Source: Actinomadura citrea
Lineage (GTDB): Bacteria; Actinomycetota; Actinomycetes; Streptosporangiales; Streptosporangiaceae
DNA: 64,000 nucleotides
Direction of reading: 5' to 3'
NCBI RefSeq assembly: GCF_013409045.1
Contig: NZ_JACCBT010000001.1
Coordinates: 248,001 to 312,000 of the forward strand
Made by a program: the position numbers and the translations under genes. The notes beneath the pieces were generated by a model. That model did no database searches. It was not told the origin of the DNA and was given only the letters and a program-made list of their open reading frames with translations. Positions 1 to 7,934 of this stretch are shown in pieces (position 1 is the first letter of the stretch; each line of letters starts with the position of its first letter).

Positions 1-263
1 TGTCGGTCGGCGGACGGATCACGAGGTCCGCGCCCCCGACCGCCGGGGCGGCGCTGGGGCGCATCGCGCGGCAGGCCGTCGACCATCTGACCGGCCCTGG
101 ACGGAGCGACCTCAAGGTCTGCCCCGAGGACGACTGCCGCGGCGTCTTCGTCGACACGGCCGGCCGTCGCCGCTGGTGCCCGTCCCCTGCCTGCGCCAGC
201 CGCGGCCGGGTACGCGCCCTGCGCGCGCGCCGCGCGGCCGAGGCGAAGAACCCGAACGCCTAG
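1..263 (+). CDS. CGNR zinc-finger protein, C-terminal part (5' end outside window)
   Basis: The reading frame from base 3 to the TAG at 261-263 gives 86 residues with no start codon in view, so the gene begins upstream. The visible part has two C-x4-C pairs, CPEDDC (residues 40-45) and CPSPAC (59-64), separated by GRRRW and followed by an Arg-rich tail. This is the layout of the CGNR zinc finger that closes ABATE-domain proteins, which are presumed stress-response transcriptional regulators. The eponymous C-G-N-R is CASR here, so the signature is degenerate. It runs towards the SDR gene on the same strand with a gap of about 110 nt; joint transcription is possible but unproven. Confidence 0.75.
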   Translation, partial: SVGGRITRSAPPTAGAALGRIARQAVDHLTGPGRSDLKVCPEDDCRGVFVDTAGRRRWCPSPACASRGRVRALRARRAAEAKNPNA

Positions 264-372
264 CTCCAGGACGGCGAGCGCGCGTTCTTCGGTGCAACCG
301 CTGGGGGCGGGATGGGGTTCAGAGGGCGAGGCGCGTCCGGGGTGGGCGCGCCCGCCTTATGAGAGGAAACCC

Positions 373-1179
373 ATGGACCTGAGGCTTGCCGGGCGCGTCG
401 CGATCGTCACCGGGGCGTCGAAGGGGATCGGGGCGGCCGTCACGCGGACGCTGCTGGACGAGGGCGCCCGCGTGGTGGCCGTGTCCCGCAAGCCCGGCGG
501 GGAGCTGGACGCGCTCGCCGGTCCGAACCTGCTGCACGTGCCCGCCGACCTGATGGACGCCGACGCCCCGGCGCAGGTCGTGGCGCGGGCCGTGGAGGAG
601 TTCGGCCGGCTCGACGTCCTGGTCAACAACGCGGGCGGGCCGCCGCCCGGCGCGACGCTCCCCCGGTTCGGATTCCTGACCCCGTCCGACGACGACTGGC
701 GCGAGATGTTCGAGTTCAACCTGTTCGCGGTGGTCCGCTCGGTGCGGGCCGCGATGCCGCACCTGCTGGAGAGCGACGCGGCGTCGATAGTGAACGTCTC
801 GTCGGGGAACGGGCGGCGCCCCGGGCCGATGAACTACGACTACAACGCGGCGAAGGCGGCGCTGAACAACCTGACGAAGGGGCTGTCGGAGGAGTTCGCG
901 CCGCAGGGCGTCCGGGTCAACTCGGTGTCGCCCGGTCCGGTCCGGACGCCGTGGTGGACGGACGAGGGCGGCGCCGCCGACATCATCGCCGGGGCGATGG
1001 GCTCCGACCGCGACGCGGTGCTGGACGGCGGCGCGGCCGAGATGATGAGCCTCACGACCGGGCGTCTCGCGACGCCGCAGGAGGTCGCGGACGTGATCGT
1101 GCTGCTGGCCTCGCCGCGGTCGGCGAGCACGACGGGGGCCGACTTCGCCGTCGACTCCGGCTTCCTCAAGGAGGTCTGA
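373..1179 (+). CDS. SDR family NAD(P)-dependent oxidoreductase
   Basis: A 268-residue short-chain dehydrogenase/reductase. The start ATG at 373 is chosen because GAGAGG lies 7 nt upstream and the protein then begins MDLRLAGRVAIVTGASKGIG, the usual SDR N-terminus. The glycine-rich cofactor loop TGASKGIG is near residues 13-20, NNAG near residue 85, the catalytic Ser in VNVSSGNG, and the YxxxK pair in YNAAK near residue 157. The full classical-SDR length is present and all catalytic residues are intact. It probably reduces or oxidises an alcohol or ketone with NAD(P)H in the cytosol; the substrate cannot be read from sequence. Its 3' end faces the DHA2 exporter across a GC hairpin. Confidence 0.93.
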   Translation: MDLRLAGRVAIVTGASKGIGAAVTRTLLDEGARVVAVSRKPGGELDALAGPNLLHVPADLMDADAPAQVVARAVEEFGRLDVLVNNAGGPPPGATLPRFGFLTPSDDDWREMFEFNLFAVVRSVRAAMPHLLESDAASIVNVSSGNGRRPGPMNYDYNAAKAALNNLTKGLSEEFAPQGVRVNSVSPGPVRTPWWTDEGGAADIIAGAMGSDRDAVLDGGAAEMMSLTTGRLATPQEVADVIVLLASPRSASTTGADFAVDSGFLKEV

Positions 1180-1187
1180 GCCCCGCC

Positions 1188-1215
1188 GGCCCCCGGCCCC
1201 GGCCGGCCGGGGGCC
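1188..1215. terminator. GC hairpin between convergent SDR and MFS genes
   Basis: An 11-bp perfect stem (GGCCCCCGGCC at 1188-1198 with 1205-1215) and a 6-nt loop sit 9 nt after the SDR stop and just before the stop of the opposite gene. There is no T-tract on either side. It is likely a bidirectional, U-independent terminator. Confidence 0.6.
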
Positions 1216-1222
1216 CGACGCG

Positions 1223-2695
1223 TCAGCCGGTGGGGCGGCGCGGCAGCAGCAGTGCCGGGATCAGGGCCAGGGCCAGCATCCCGGCCGCGAAGAGGTAGGT
1301 GTGCTGGAACGCCTCCGCCAGCGGCCCGGCGATCGCCCGGCGCTCATCCGGGCCCATCCCGTGGACGGCCTGGAGCGCGCCGCCCCGCCCGTCCGGCACC
1401 AGGCCGTTCATCAGCGATGACAGCACGACCGACGCCGTCGCCAGCCCGATCGCGCCCGACATCGTGTTGACCAGGTTGACGGTCGCGCTCGCCGCCGGGG
1501 CCCGGTCGTGGGGCATGCCGCGGGTCGCCGCCGTCATCGCGGGCATCATCGTCGCTCCGCCGCCCGCGCCCATCAGCAGCATCGTCGCGCACAGCCCCCA
1601 GTAGGAGGCGTCCGCGTCGAGCTGCACGGTGAGCAGCGCGAATCCGGCGAGGGCCGTCGCGGCCGACACGGGGACGAGCCGTCCGGGCGGCACCCGGTCG
1701 GCGATCCGGCCGGCGACCTGCATCGCCGTCCCGGAGCCGAAAGCGAACGGGACTCCGAGCATGCCCGCCATGGTCGCGCTCTCGCCCCGGACGACCTGCA
1801 GGTACAGCGGGAGCAGCAGCATCGATCCGAAGTAGCCGAAGGAGAACAGGGTCAGCGTGCCGGTCGCGGCGGCGAACGTCCGGTCCCGGAAGCCGCGCAG
1901 GTCGATCAGCGGATGCCGGGCCGTCAGCGCCCGGACGACGAACGCGGCGACCAGCGCTCCGCCCGCGACCATCGGCACCACGACGCCGGGCGAGCCGAAC
2001 GCGCCGCGGTCGCCGCCCGTCGTCACGCCGTACAGCACGGCGGCGATGCCGGGCGAGAGCATCAGCAGGCCCGGGACGTCCAGCGGTTTCGACTCCGCCG
2101 GGACGTCGCGCGGGAAGAGCCGCGCGGCCAGCGCCACCACGGCCGCCGCGACGGGCAGGTTCACGAAGAACATCCACCGCCACGACACCTCGTCGATCAG
2201 CCAGCCGCCGAGGACGGGCCCGGCGAGCGGCCCGACGAGGATCGCGAGCCCGAGGGTGCTCATCAGCCGGCCGAGCCGCTCGGGCCCGGCGGCGCGCAGC
2301 AGGATCGTCATGCCGACGGGCATCACCAGCCCGCCGCTGAACCCCTGCACGACCCGGAACGCGATCAGCGACTCGATGTTCCACGCCAGCCCGGCGAGCA
2401 GTGACCCGGCCCCGAACGCCGCGATCGCGCCCAGGTACAGACGGCGGGCGCCGAACCGGCCGACCGCCCACGCGCTGGACGGGATCACCGCGCCGAGCGC
2501 CAGCGAGTACCCGGTCGCCACCCACTGGATCGTGCCGAGCGGCGCGCGGAACTCCTGCGACAGCCGGTTGATCGCGACGTTCACGACCGTCGTGTCCAGC
2601 GTGATCATGATGGAGCCGAGGACGAGCACGAGCACGATCGCCGTCGGGCCCGGCGCCGTCCGGCCCCGCGGCGGGGCCTCGGCCGTCGCGGTCAC
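1223..2695 (-). CDS. DHA2-family MFS drug exporter (14 TM)
   Basis: A 490-residue major facilitator of the DHA2 (EmrB/QacA) type, expected to export toxic compounds using the proton gradient. The first helix carries LDTTVVNVA, the DHA2 motif, and SWRWMFFVNLPV near residue 170 is another family hallmark. Hydrophobic segments are consistent with 14 helices, ending RRPTG. The start is GTG at 2695, one base after the TGA of the FMN-reductase gene, with GGGG/TGAGG upstream, so translation is probably coupled. It is the last gene of the MerR-controlled operon (oxidoreductase, MerR, FMN reductase, exporter). The substrate is unknown; the companions suggest an electrophile or quinone. Confidence 0.92.
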   Translation of the reverse strand: MTATAEAPPRGRTAPGPTAIVLVLVLGSIMITLDTTVVNVAINRLSQEFRAPLGTIQWVATGYSLALGAVIPSSAWAVGRFGARRLYLGAIAAFGAGSLLAGLAWNIESLIAFRVVQGFSGGLVMPVGMTILLRAAGPERLGRLMSTLGLAILVGPLAGPVLGGWLIDEVSWRWMFFVNLPVAAAVVALAARLFPRDVPAESKPLDVPGLLMLSPGIAAVLYGVTTGGDRGAFGSPGVVVPMVAGGALVAAFVVRALTARHPLIDLRGFRDRTFAAATGTLTLFSFGYFGSMLLLPLYLQVVRGESATMAGMLGVPFAFGSGTAMQVAGRIADRVPPGRLVPVSAATALAGFALLTVQLDADASYWGLCATMLLMGAGGGATMMPAMTAATRGMPHDRAPAASATVNLVNTMSGAIGLATASVVLSSLMNGLVPDGRGGALQAVHGMGPDERRAIAGPLAEAFQHTYLFAAGMLALALIPALLLPRRPTG

Positions 2696-2696
2696 C

Positions 2697-3269
2697 TCAG
2701 CCCCCGTACGGGCGGACGGCCCGGGCGTCGCGCAGCGCGTGCCCCCACCAGGCGAGCTGGTCGAGCATCCCCTTGGCCGCCGCGGAGGCCCCCTCGGGGT
2801 CGTTCGGCCGGCCGTCGTTCCCGAACCAGTTCCACGGGTGGTGGAAGCTGACGGTGTCGCGGACGGTCACGGCGTGCAGTTCGGCGAAGACGCCCCGCAG
2901 GTGCTCGACGGACCGCAGCCCGCCCCCCAGCCCGCCGTACGACACGAACGCGACGGGCTTGGCCCGCCACTCGTGGAAGTGGGTGTCGATCAGGTTCTTC
3001 AGCGTGCCGGGGAAGCTGTGGTTGTACTCGCAGGTCACCACGACGTAGGCGTCGGCCTCGTGCAGTGTCCGGGTCACGCGCTCGAACCCCTCGGACGCCT
3101 TCGAACCCAGCGCGGACGGCGGCGGCGCGTCCGCCACGTCGACCACATCGACGATCAGGTCGTCGCGTTGCCGGGCCTGCTCGACGAACCAGGTCCCCAC
3201 GGTCGGCCCGAACCGTCCTTCGCGCGTGCTCCCGATGATGATCGCGACGCGCAGCGGTTCCTTGCTCAT
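2697..3269 (-). CDS. NAD(P)H-dependent FMN reductase
   Basis: A 190-residue flavodoxin-fold reductase of the NADPH-dependent FMN reductase family. The start is ATG 3269 because GGAGAG lies 5 nt upstream and the protein begins MSKEPLRVAIIIGSTREGRF; an in-frame start 18 codons upstream adds only a non-conserved tail. The phosphate-binding loop GSTREGRFGPTV follows strand 1, and EYNHSFPGTLKNLID matches the flavin-contact segment of the family. It likely reduces quinones, azo compounds or flavin. It lies in the MerR operon, 71 nt after the MerR gene and 1 nt before the exporter. Confidence 0.9.
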   Translation of the reverse strand: MSKEPLRVAIIIGSTREGRFGPTVGTWFVEQARQRDDLIVDVVDVADAPPPSALGSKASEGFERVTRTLHEADAYVVVTCEYNHSFPGTLKNLIDTHFHEWRAKPVAFVSYGGLGGGLRSVEHLRGVFAELHAVTVRDTVSFHHPWNWFGNDGRPNDPEGASAAAKGMLDQLAWWGHALRDARAVRPYGG

Positions 3270-3340
3270 AGGGTCTCTCCTCGAAGCGCGGCATGTTGAC
3301 ACGATCGAAGCTACGGAGACCACTGCGGGCGGCTCATCTG

Positions 3341-3766
3341 TCAGATGACTGGGCGCCCTACCTGCCCGCGTGACGGGCCGGCGGCGGGGGCGCCGGCCGC
3401 GTCGGTCCCGCCGATCTGGGTGGCGAGGGCGTCGCGCAGCACCGTCAGGCGGGCGATCTCGGCGTCGAGGACGGCGAGGCGGCGCCGGGCGACCCCGGCG
3501 CTCCCCGCGCAGCCGGGGCCGCCGTAGGGCGGGAGCGCGTCGCCGTCCAGCAGGTCGAGCCGGTCGGCGCAGCCGCGGATGTCCTCGATGGTCAGCCCCA
3601 GGGAGAGCAACCGGCGGATGGTCAGCACCCGGGCCACCTCGCGGGGCCCGTACCGGCGCTGCCCGCCGGAGGTGCGGGACGGCGGGGGCAGAAGCCCGCG
3701 CTGCTCGTAGAACCGCAGGGCCCGCGGGGTCGTTCCCGCCGCCGCCGCGGCGTCGCCGATCCGCAT
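3341..3766 (-). CDS. MerR family transcriptional regulator
   Basis: A 141-residue MerR protein. Residues 1-70 hold the winged HTH (MRIGDAAAAAGTTPRALRFY, then the wing SGGQRRYGPREV) followed by a C-terminal dimerisation helix. Two effector-domain cysteines are visible, one in GCADRL and one in GPGCAGS; whether they bind a ligand or metal is unknown. It is the second gene of its own operon, 19 nt after the oxidoreductase. The operon promoter at 4865-4896 has the overlong spacer and central dyad that MerR proteins use, so this regulator very likely controls all four genes including itself. Confidence 0.93.
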   Translation of the reverse strand: MRIGDAAAAAGTTPRALRFYEQRGLLPPPSRTSGGQRRYGPREVARVLTIRRLLSLGLTIEDIRGCADRLDLLDGDALPPYGGPGCAGSAGVARRRLAVLDAEIARLTVLRDALATQIGGTDAAGAPAAGPSRGQVGRPVI

Positions 3767-3785
3767 GGGGACTCCTCTCGGGACG

Positions 3786-4808
3786 TCACAACTCGACGAT
3801 GACGGCTCCCAGGTGCCGTCCGCTGATCAGTTCGTGCAACGCCCGCGGGGCGTTCTCAATGCCCGCGACGCGCGCGTGCGGGAAGGTGATGTCCCCGGAG
3901 CGGAGCCAGGCGCCGACGCGCTCGGCCCACTCGGGACGCGGCCCGGTGCCGTCCAGCCCGCCGAAACCGCGCATCTCGATGCGCTTGGCGATCAGCTGGA
4001 ACGTGTCGACCTCGACCGGCGCCGTGGTGCCGGCGCGGTTCGGTGCGAGCTGCCCGGCCAGCGTCCCGACGAGGACGAACCGCGCACCGGGCGTGGCGGC
4101 GGCGATCGCGGCCTGGAGCTGCTCGCCGCCGACGTTGTCCACGAAGACGTCGATGCCGTCGGGTGCGGCCTCCGCCAGCTGCTCGGCGACGGGCCGCCCG
4201 CCCCGGATCACGGCCGCGTCGTAGCCCAGTTCGGACACCAGGCGGGCGGCCTTGCCGGGCGAGCCCGTGCTGCCGATCACGCGGCCCGCGCCGAGCAGGC
4301 GGGCGACCTGGCCGGCCAGCGAGCCGACCCCGCCCGCGCCGCCGGAGACGAACACGGTGTCGCCGGGACGGACGCGCGCGTCCCGGGTCAGCGCCGTGTA
4401 CGCGACGCCCGCCTGGCTGAGATGCGCGACCGGATCGGGCAGCGCGCCGTCCAGCGGCGTGCACTGGTCGGCGGGCATGACCGCGTGCTCGCGCCAGCCC
4501 AGCCAGTGGCGGACCAGGTCCCCGGGACGGAGCCCGGCGTCCCGGGGCGCCGAGACGACCTCGCCGATGGCCGCCCCGAACAGGGTGTCGCCCGGACGCA
4601 GCGGCGGGAAGGGCGTGCCCTTCACACCGCCGCCGATCAGGGTTCGCAGCGACGGGAAGACCTGGAAGTAGCGGTTGCGGACCAGCGCCTCCCCGTCCCC
4701 CGGCACCGGCATGGGAACCTCGACGACGCCGAAATGCTCCGGCCCCGGAAGCCCGTCGGGAAGGTCGGCGAGCTGGACCACGCGCGAGGTAGGGGGCAAG
4801 GACGGCAT
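3786..4808 (-). CDS. NADP-dependent MDR oxidoreductase (PTGR/enone-reductase type)
   Basis: A 340-residue zinc-independent medium-chain dehydrogenase/reductase resembling leukotriene B4 12-hydroxydehydrogenase/prostaglandin reductase and curcumin reductase. The Rossmann motif SGGAGGVGSLAGQVARLLG lies near residues 150-168, VDNVGGE near residue 222, and the C-terminus ends HLGAVIVEL as in this family. No structural or catalytic zinc cysteines are seen. The start ATG 4808 has GAGGAG 6 nt upstream. It likely reduces alpha,beta-unsaturated carbonyls with NADPH, that is, detoxifies electrophiles. It is the first gene of the MerR operon. Confidence 0.9.
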   Translation of the reverse strand: MPSLPPTSRVVQLADLPDGLPGPEHFGVVEVPMPVPGDGEALVRNRYFQVFPSLRTLIGGGVKGTPFPPLRPGDTLFGAAIGEVVSAPRDAGLRPGDLVRHWLGWREHAVMPADQCTPLDGALPDPVAHLSQAGVAYTALTRDARVRPGDTVFVSGGAGGVGSLAGQVARLLGAGRVIGSTGSPGKAARLVSELGYDAAVIRGGRPVAEQLAEAAPDGIDVFVDNVGGEQLQAAIAAATPGARFVLVGTLAGQLAPNRAGTTAPVEVDTFQLIAKRIEMRGFGGLDGTGPRPEWAERVGAWLRSGDITFPHARVAGIENAPRALHELISGRHLGAVIVEL

Positions 4809-4864
4809 CGGACGCTCCTCAAAAGGGACTGGAGTCCGGGGACGGGCCCCGGACGCGGGCCACG

Positions 4865-4896
4865 AAGCTAACCGTTGACCCGCGCGTCAGGGTCAA
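4865..4896 (-). promoter_or_regulatory. MerR-type promoter with 20-nt spacer and central dyad
   Basis: On the minus strand the -35 TTGACC (4896-4891) and the -10 TAGCTT (4870-4865) are 20 nt apart. The -35 and spacer form a perfect inverted repeat, TTGACCC (4875-4881) N8 GGGTCAA (4890-4896). Overlong 19-20 nt spacers with such dyads are diagnostic of MerR-activated promoters. It lies about 60 nt before the enone-reductase start and overlaps the stop codon of the upstream exporter. Confidence 0.8.
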
Positions 4897-6302
4897 GCGT
4901 CCGCCGGGCCCGGCTCGGTCAGGCGGCGCGGACGGGGCGGGGTCAGGACGGCGGCGGTGAGCGTGGCGACGGCGGCGGTGACGGCGGCGAGGACGAAGCC
5001 GTGCGTGAAGCCGTCGAGGGTGTCGCCGGTGAGGCTGGCGGCCGCGACGCTGGAGATGACGGCGGCCCCGATCGAGGCCCCGAACTCGTGGAACGTGCTG
5101 ACGATGCCGGACGCGATGCCGGATTCGTGCGGCGCCACCTGGCCGAGGGCCGTGGCGGAGGCGACGACGAACATCGCGCCGGTCCCGGCGCCCGCGACCG
5201 CCGTGCCGATCACGACGGTCACGGGGTGGAGGGAGACGGCGGGCAGGGCCATGCCCGCGGCGGTGGTGACGAGCCCGGCCACGGCGAGCCGGCGCGGTCC
5301 CGCCGCGGCGATCGTCCGGCCGGTGAGGCTGGCGCCGGCCATCGTCGCGACCGCGATGGGGAGGAACAGCAGGCCGGTGCGCAGCGCGCCGTAGCCCCGG
5401 GCGTGCTGGAAGTAGAACGTGCCGAGGAAGAACATCGCGATCATCAGGGCCGTGGCCGTCACGATCAGGAACGTGCCGGTGGCGACCGGACGGCGGACCA
5501 GCAGCGAGACGTCCATCATGGGCGAGCGGGCGGTCTTCTGCCTGGCGGCGAACGCCAGGTAGCCGAGCACGGCGAGCAGCACCGGCAGGCCGGTGCCGAG
5601 GCCGAGCCAGCCGTCGTCCCCGGCGCGGATGAACGCGTAGATCAGCGCGCCGGACGAGGCGGTGACCAGCAGCGCGCCGAGGACGTCGAGCCGGGGGCGG
5701 GCCGCGGCCGCCCGGTGGCGCGGCAGCATCCGGACGAGCGCGGCGAAGATCACCAGCCCGATGGGGACGTTGACGAAGAACACCCAGGGCCACCCGGGAC
5801 CGGCGGTCAGCGCCCCTCCGAGCAGCACGCCGAGTGCGGCGCCGCCGCCGCCCAGCGCGGACCAGACGCCGAGCGCCTTGTTCCGCTCGTCGTCCTGGAA
5901 CAGGGTGACCACGAGGGACAGGGCCGCCGGGGACAGCATCGCCGCCCCCACTCCCTGGGCGACGCGCCCGCCCAGCAGCATGGCGGCCGATCCGGCCAGG
6001 CCGGTGACCAGGGACGCCACCGTGAAGACCAGCAGGCCGGCCAGGACGACGCGCCTGGCCCCGATCAGGTCGGCGGTCCGCCCGCCGAGCAGCATGAGCC
6101 CGCCGAACGTCAGGGTGTAGGCGCTGACCGTCCAGGTCACGGCCTGGCGGCTCAGCTCCAGGTCGGCCTCCATGTGCGGCAGCGCGATCGCGACGACCGT
6201 GACGTCGAGGATCAGCATGAGCTGGGCCACGCCGAGGAATCCCAGGATGCGCCAGCGCAGCGGATGGGCCCGCGCCGCCGGGGCGTGAGTGTCTTCTGCC
6301 AT
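4893..6302 (-). CDS. DHA2-family MFS drug exporter
   Basis: A 469-residue second DHA2-type major facilitator. LILDVTVVAIALPHM in helix 1 is the family motif and PWVFFVNVPIGL the segment after helix 5; about 14 hydrophobic segments are present. The start is ATG 6302 with AAGGAGACAC directly upstream. It is transcribed divergently from the TetR gene at 6382, and the 79-nt gap holds two copies of one palindrome, so the pair is a classic TetR-repressed efflux module. The ligand and exported drug cannot be predicted. The last bases overlap the MerR promoter of the next operon. Confidence 0.93.
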   Translation of the reverse strand: MAEDTHAPAARAHPLRWRILGFLGVAQLMLILDVTVVAIALPHMEADLELSRQAVTWTVSAYTLTFGGLMLLGGRTADLIGARRVVLAGLLVFTVASLVTGLAGSAAMLLGGRVAQGVGAAMLSPAALSLVVTLFQDDERNKALGVWSALGGGGAALGVLLGGALTAGPGWPWVFFVNVPIGLVIFAALVRMLPRHRAAAARPRLDVLGALLVTASSGALIYAFIRAGDDGWLGLGTGLPVLLAVLGYLAFAARQKTARSPMMDVSLLVRRPVATGTFLIVTATALMIAMFFLGTFYFQHARGYGALRTGLLFLPIAVATMAGASLTGRTIAAAGPRRLAVAGLVTTAAGMALPAVSLHPVTVVIGTAVAGAGTGAMFVVASATALGQVAPHESGIASGIVSTFHEFGASIGAAVISSVAAASLTGDTLDGFTHGFVLAAVTAAVATLTAAVLTPPRPRRLTEPGPADA

Positions 6303-6311
6303 CGTGTCTCC

Positions 6312-6339
6312 TTAACTCGTACAGTGCCATACGAGATAT
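6312..6339. promoter_or_regulatory. TetR operator copy 1
   Basis: CTCGTA (6316-6321) N8 TACGAG (6330-6335) is a perfect 6-8-6 palindrome, preceded by TTAA. It shares arms and spacing with the second copy at 6346-6373. It sits just upstream of the exporter start (6302) and probably overlaps its promoter. Confidence 0.75.
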
Positions 6340-6345
6340 AGCAGA

Positions 6346-6373
6346 TTAACCCGTACTGCGTCATACGAGTTAA
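6346..6373. promoter_or_regulatory. TetR operator copy 2, overlapping the tetR -10
   Basis: TTAACCCGTA (6346-6355) N8 TACGAGTTAA (6364-6373) forms a 10-bp arm pair with one mismatch. The right arm overlaps TAAGAT (6371-6376), a probable -10 element 5 nt before the tetR ATG. Binding would repress the regulator itself; the two operator centres are 34 bp apart. Confidence 0.75.
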
Positions 6374-6381
6374 GATGCGGC

Positions 6382-6960
6382 ATGCCCTCCGCCACCACCG
6401 GCCGGCGCCGGCGCGCCGACGCCGAGCGCAACATCGCCCGCATCGTGTCCGCGGCACGCGAGTGCCTGAGCAGGGATCCGGGCGCGAGCATCGACGACAT
6501 CGCCAAGGCGGCCGGTGTCGGCCGGATGACGCTCTACGGCCACTTCCGCAACCGGGCCGAACTGGTCGAGGCCGCCCTGGTCGACGCCTTGCGCGCTGGG
6601 GATGTGGTGCTGTCGGGCCTCGACCTGTCCGGCAGCCCGGCAGAGGCGCTCGCGCGGCTGGTGGAGTCCAGTTGGTCCCTCGTGGCCGAATCGAGGGCGC
6701 TGCTGGCGGCGGCCCAGGAGGCCCTTCCGGCCGGACGCGTCCGCGAACTGCACGCCGACCCGGCCGAGCGCGTCGAAGCGATCATCCGCCGGGGCCAGGA
6801 GGAAGGGGTGTTCCGTACCGACCTGCCGATCACCTGGCTGGTCAACGTCGTGCAGTACGTCCTGCACGGCGCCGCCGAGGAGACCCGCGCCGAGCGCCTG
6901 GACGCGGAGGAGACCGGCCGGGTCGTGACCGCGACGGTGCGGTCGATCCTGGCCGGGTAG
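6382..6960 (+). CDS. TetR/AcrR family transcriptional regulator
   Basis: A 192-residue TetR repressor. Residues 12-60 form the HTH domain (RIVSAARECLSRD ... IDDIAKAAGVGRMTLYGHF), with the usual TLYGHF/TLYxHF at the recognition helix end; the remaining alpha-helical part is the ligand domain. The start ATG 6382 has no Shine-Dalgarno, but TAAGAT lies 5 nt upstream, so the mRNA is probably leaderless. It is divergent from a DHA2 exporter with two shared palindromes between them, making autoregulation and exporter repression the likely role. Confidence 0.93.
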   Translation: MPSATTGRRRRADAERNIARIVSAARECLSRDPGASIDDIAKAAGVGRMTLYGHFRNRAELVEAALVDALRAGDVVLSGLDLSGSPAEALARLVESSWSLVAESRALLAAAQEALPAGRVRELHADPAERVEAIIRRGQEEGVFRTDLPITWLVNVVQYVLHGAAEETRAERLDAEETGRVVTATVRSILAG

Positions 6961-7023
6961 CCGATCGCGGCTTTACCTCCGGGGTAATCGGTCCGTGGCG
7001 GGATGTGATGGGAGGGTCGCGGC

Positions 7024-7395
7024 ATGGAACGAGCACTGGAGATGGCGGCGGGCGGCCGGGTGGCGTGGGGCGCGCTGGCGCTGGCCGCGCCCGGCCTCAA
7101 CGTGAGGCTGGCGGGCATCGGCGACCGCGACGGCCCCGAGCTCAGGTACATGATCCGGATCTTCGGCAGCAGGGCGGTCGCCCTCGGCCTCGGCTACCTG
7201 CTGGGCGATCCGGGGGCGCGGCGGCGCTGGCGGAGGCTCTGCCTGATGGTGGACGCCTGCGACACCGCGGCCGGGGTCGTCCATGTGATCCGCGGCGACG
7301 TTCCGCGCCGGTCGGCGGCCGGCCTGGCGGCGATCACCGGCGGCTACGCCGCCCTCGGCGTCCTCGCCCTGCGCGCGGAAGGGCGACCGTCCTGA
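7024..7395 (+). CDS. Small membrane protein, DUF4267-like
   Basis: A 123-residue protein with about four hydrophobic segments (WGALALAAPGLNVRL, GSRAVALGLGYLLGD, the segment around DACDTAAGVVHVI, and AAITGGYAALGVLAL). The pattern of an early R-x-F-G-S-R-A segment and a mid D-x-x-D is like DUF4267 membrane proteins, whose role is unknown. It starts at ATG 7024, preceded by GGGAGGGTCGCGGC. A small dyad, TTACC N5 GGTAA (6973-6987), lies 37 nt upstream. It may be co-transcribed with tetR (gap 63 nt). Family assignment is by pattern only. Confidence 0.65.
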   Translation: MERALEMAAGGRVAWGALALAAPGLNVRLAGIGDRDGPELRYMIRIFGSRAVALGLGYLLGDPGARRRWRRLCLMVDACDTAAGVVHVIRGDVPRRSAAGLAAITGGYAALGVLALRAEGRPS

Positions 7396-7420
7396 CGGCC
7401 GCCCTTCCCCGTGCGGCGCG

Positions 7421-7849
7421 TCACCGCGTCCCGACGAACTGGTGGTCGGTGCGGACGCGGCCGTCGCCGTCCAGGTAGAGGACGTCCAGCCCGCCGCCGA
7501 CGGCCTCGCCGCCGTCCGCCGTCACCATCGACCAGCGGACCCCGATCACGTGCGGCAGCAGGACGACGGGCTCCTCGGCGACCTCGAAGACGTGCTCGCC
7601 CGGCGCGACGAACATCTCGTAGGCCCTGGTCACCCGGGCGTCCAGCGCGCGGTGGCCGTGGACCTCCAGAGGCGGCGCGGGGACGGCGAGCGCCGCGGCG
7701 GCGTCCCGGACCGCCTCCGGCGGGTTGACCAGGACGTGGGTCGCGTCAGGCGCCCACACCTCGCGGATCAGCGCGCTCCGCGCCGCGGGGTCGGGCTCGT
7801 TCCACTGGGCGAGGTAGCGGTCGGCGACTCGCTTCACATCGATGTGCAT
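7421..7849 (-). CDS. SnoaL-like / NTF2-fold protein
   Basis: A 142-residue protein starting at ATG 7849 (MHIDVKRVADRYLAQWNEPD). The opening helix with WNEPDPAARSALIREVWAPD and the ending FVGTR fit the SnoaL-like/NTF2 superfamily, a small cone-shaped barrel used by polyketide cyclases, isomerases and many proteins of unknown role. No catalytic residues can be assigned. It is divergent from the XRE regulator gene at 7935, and the palindrome at 7885-7900 lies between them, so it is the probable target of that regulator. Confidence 0.8.
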   Translation of the reverse strand: MHIDVKRVADRYLAQWNEPDPAARSALIREVWAPDATHVLVNPPEAVRDAAAALAVPAPPLEVHGHRALDARVTRAYEMFVAPGEHVFEVAEEPVVLLPHVIGVRWSMVTADGGEAVGGGLDVLYLDGDGRVRTDHQFVGTR

Positions 7850-7884
7850 GTCCGGCAGTCTGCGAGTCGCGGGGCGCGTCCGCG

Positions 7885-7900
7885 ATTCCCTCCAGGGAAT
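7885..7900. promoter_or_regulatory. Perfect 16-bp palindrome, candidate XRE operator
   Basis: ATTCCCT-CC-AGGGAAT is a perfect inverted repeat centred in the 85-nt region between the divergent SnoaL-like and XRE/MmyB genes. It is AT-richer at its ends than the surroundings. Its position suits control of both promoters by the adjacent regulator. Confidence 0.65.
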
Positions 7901-7934
7901 GGAGCCGGCGCGGCGATCGGTGTGGGATGGGGGC

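Noticed and set aside
6973..6987. TTACC-N5-GGTAA dyad upstream of the DUF4267-like gene
   Set aside because: Short arms and no adjacent regulator to explain it; could be chance.
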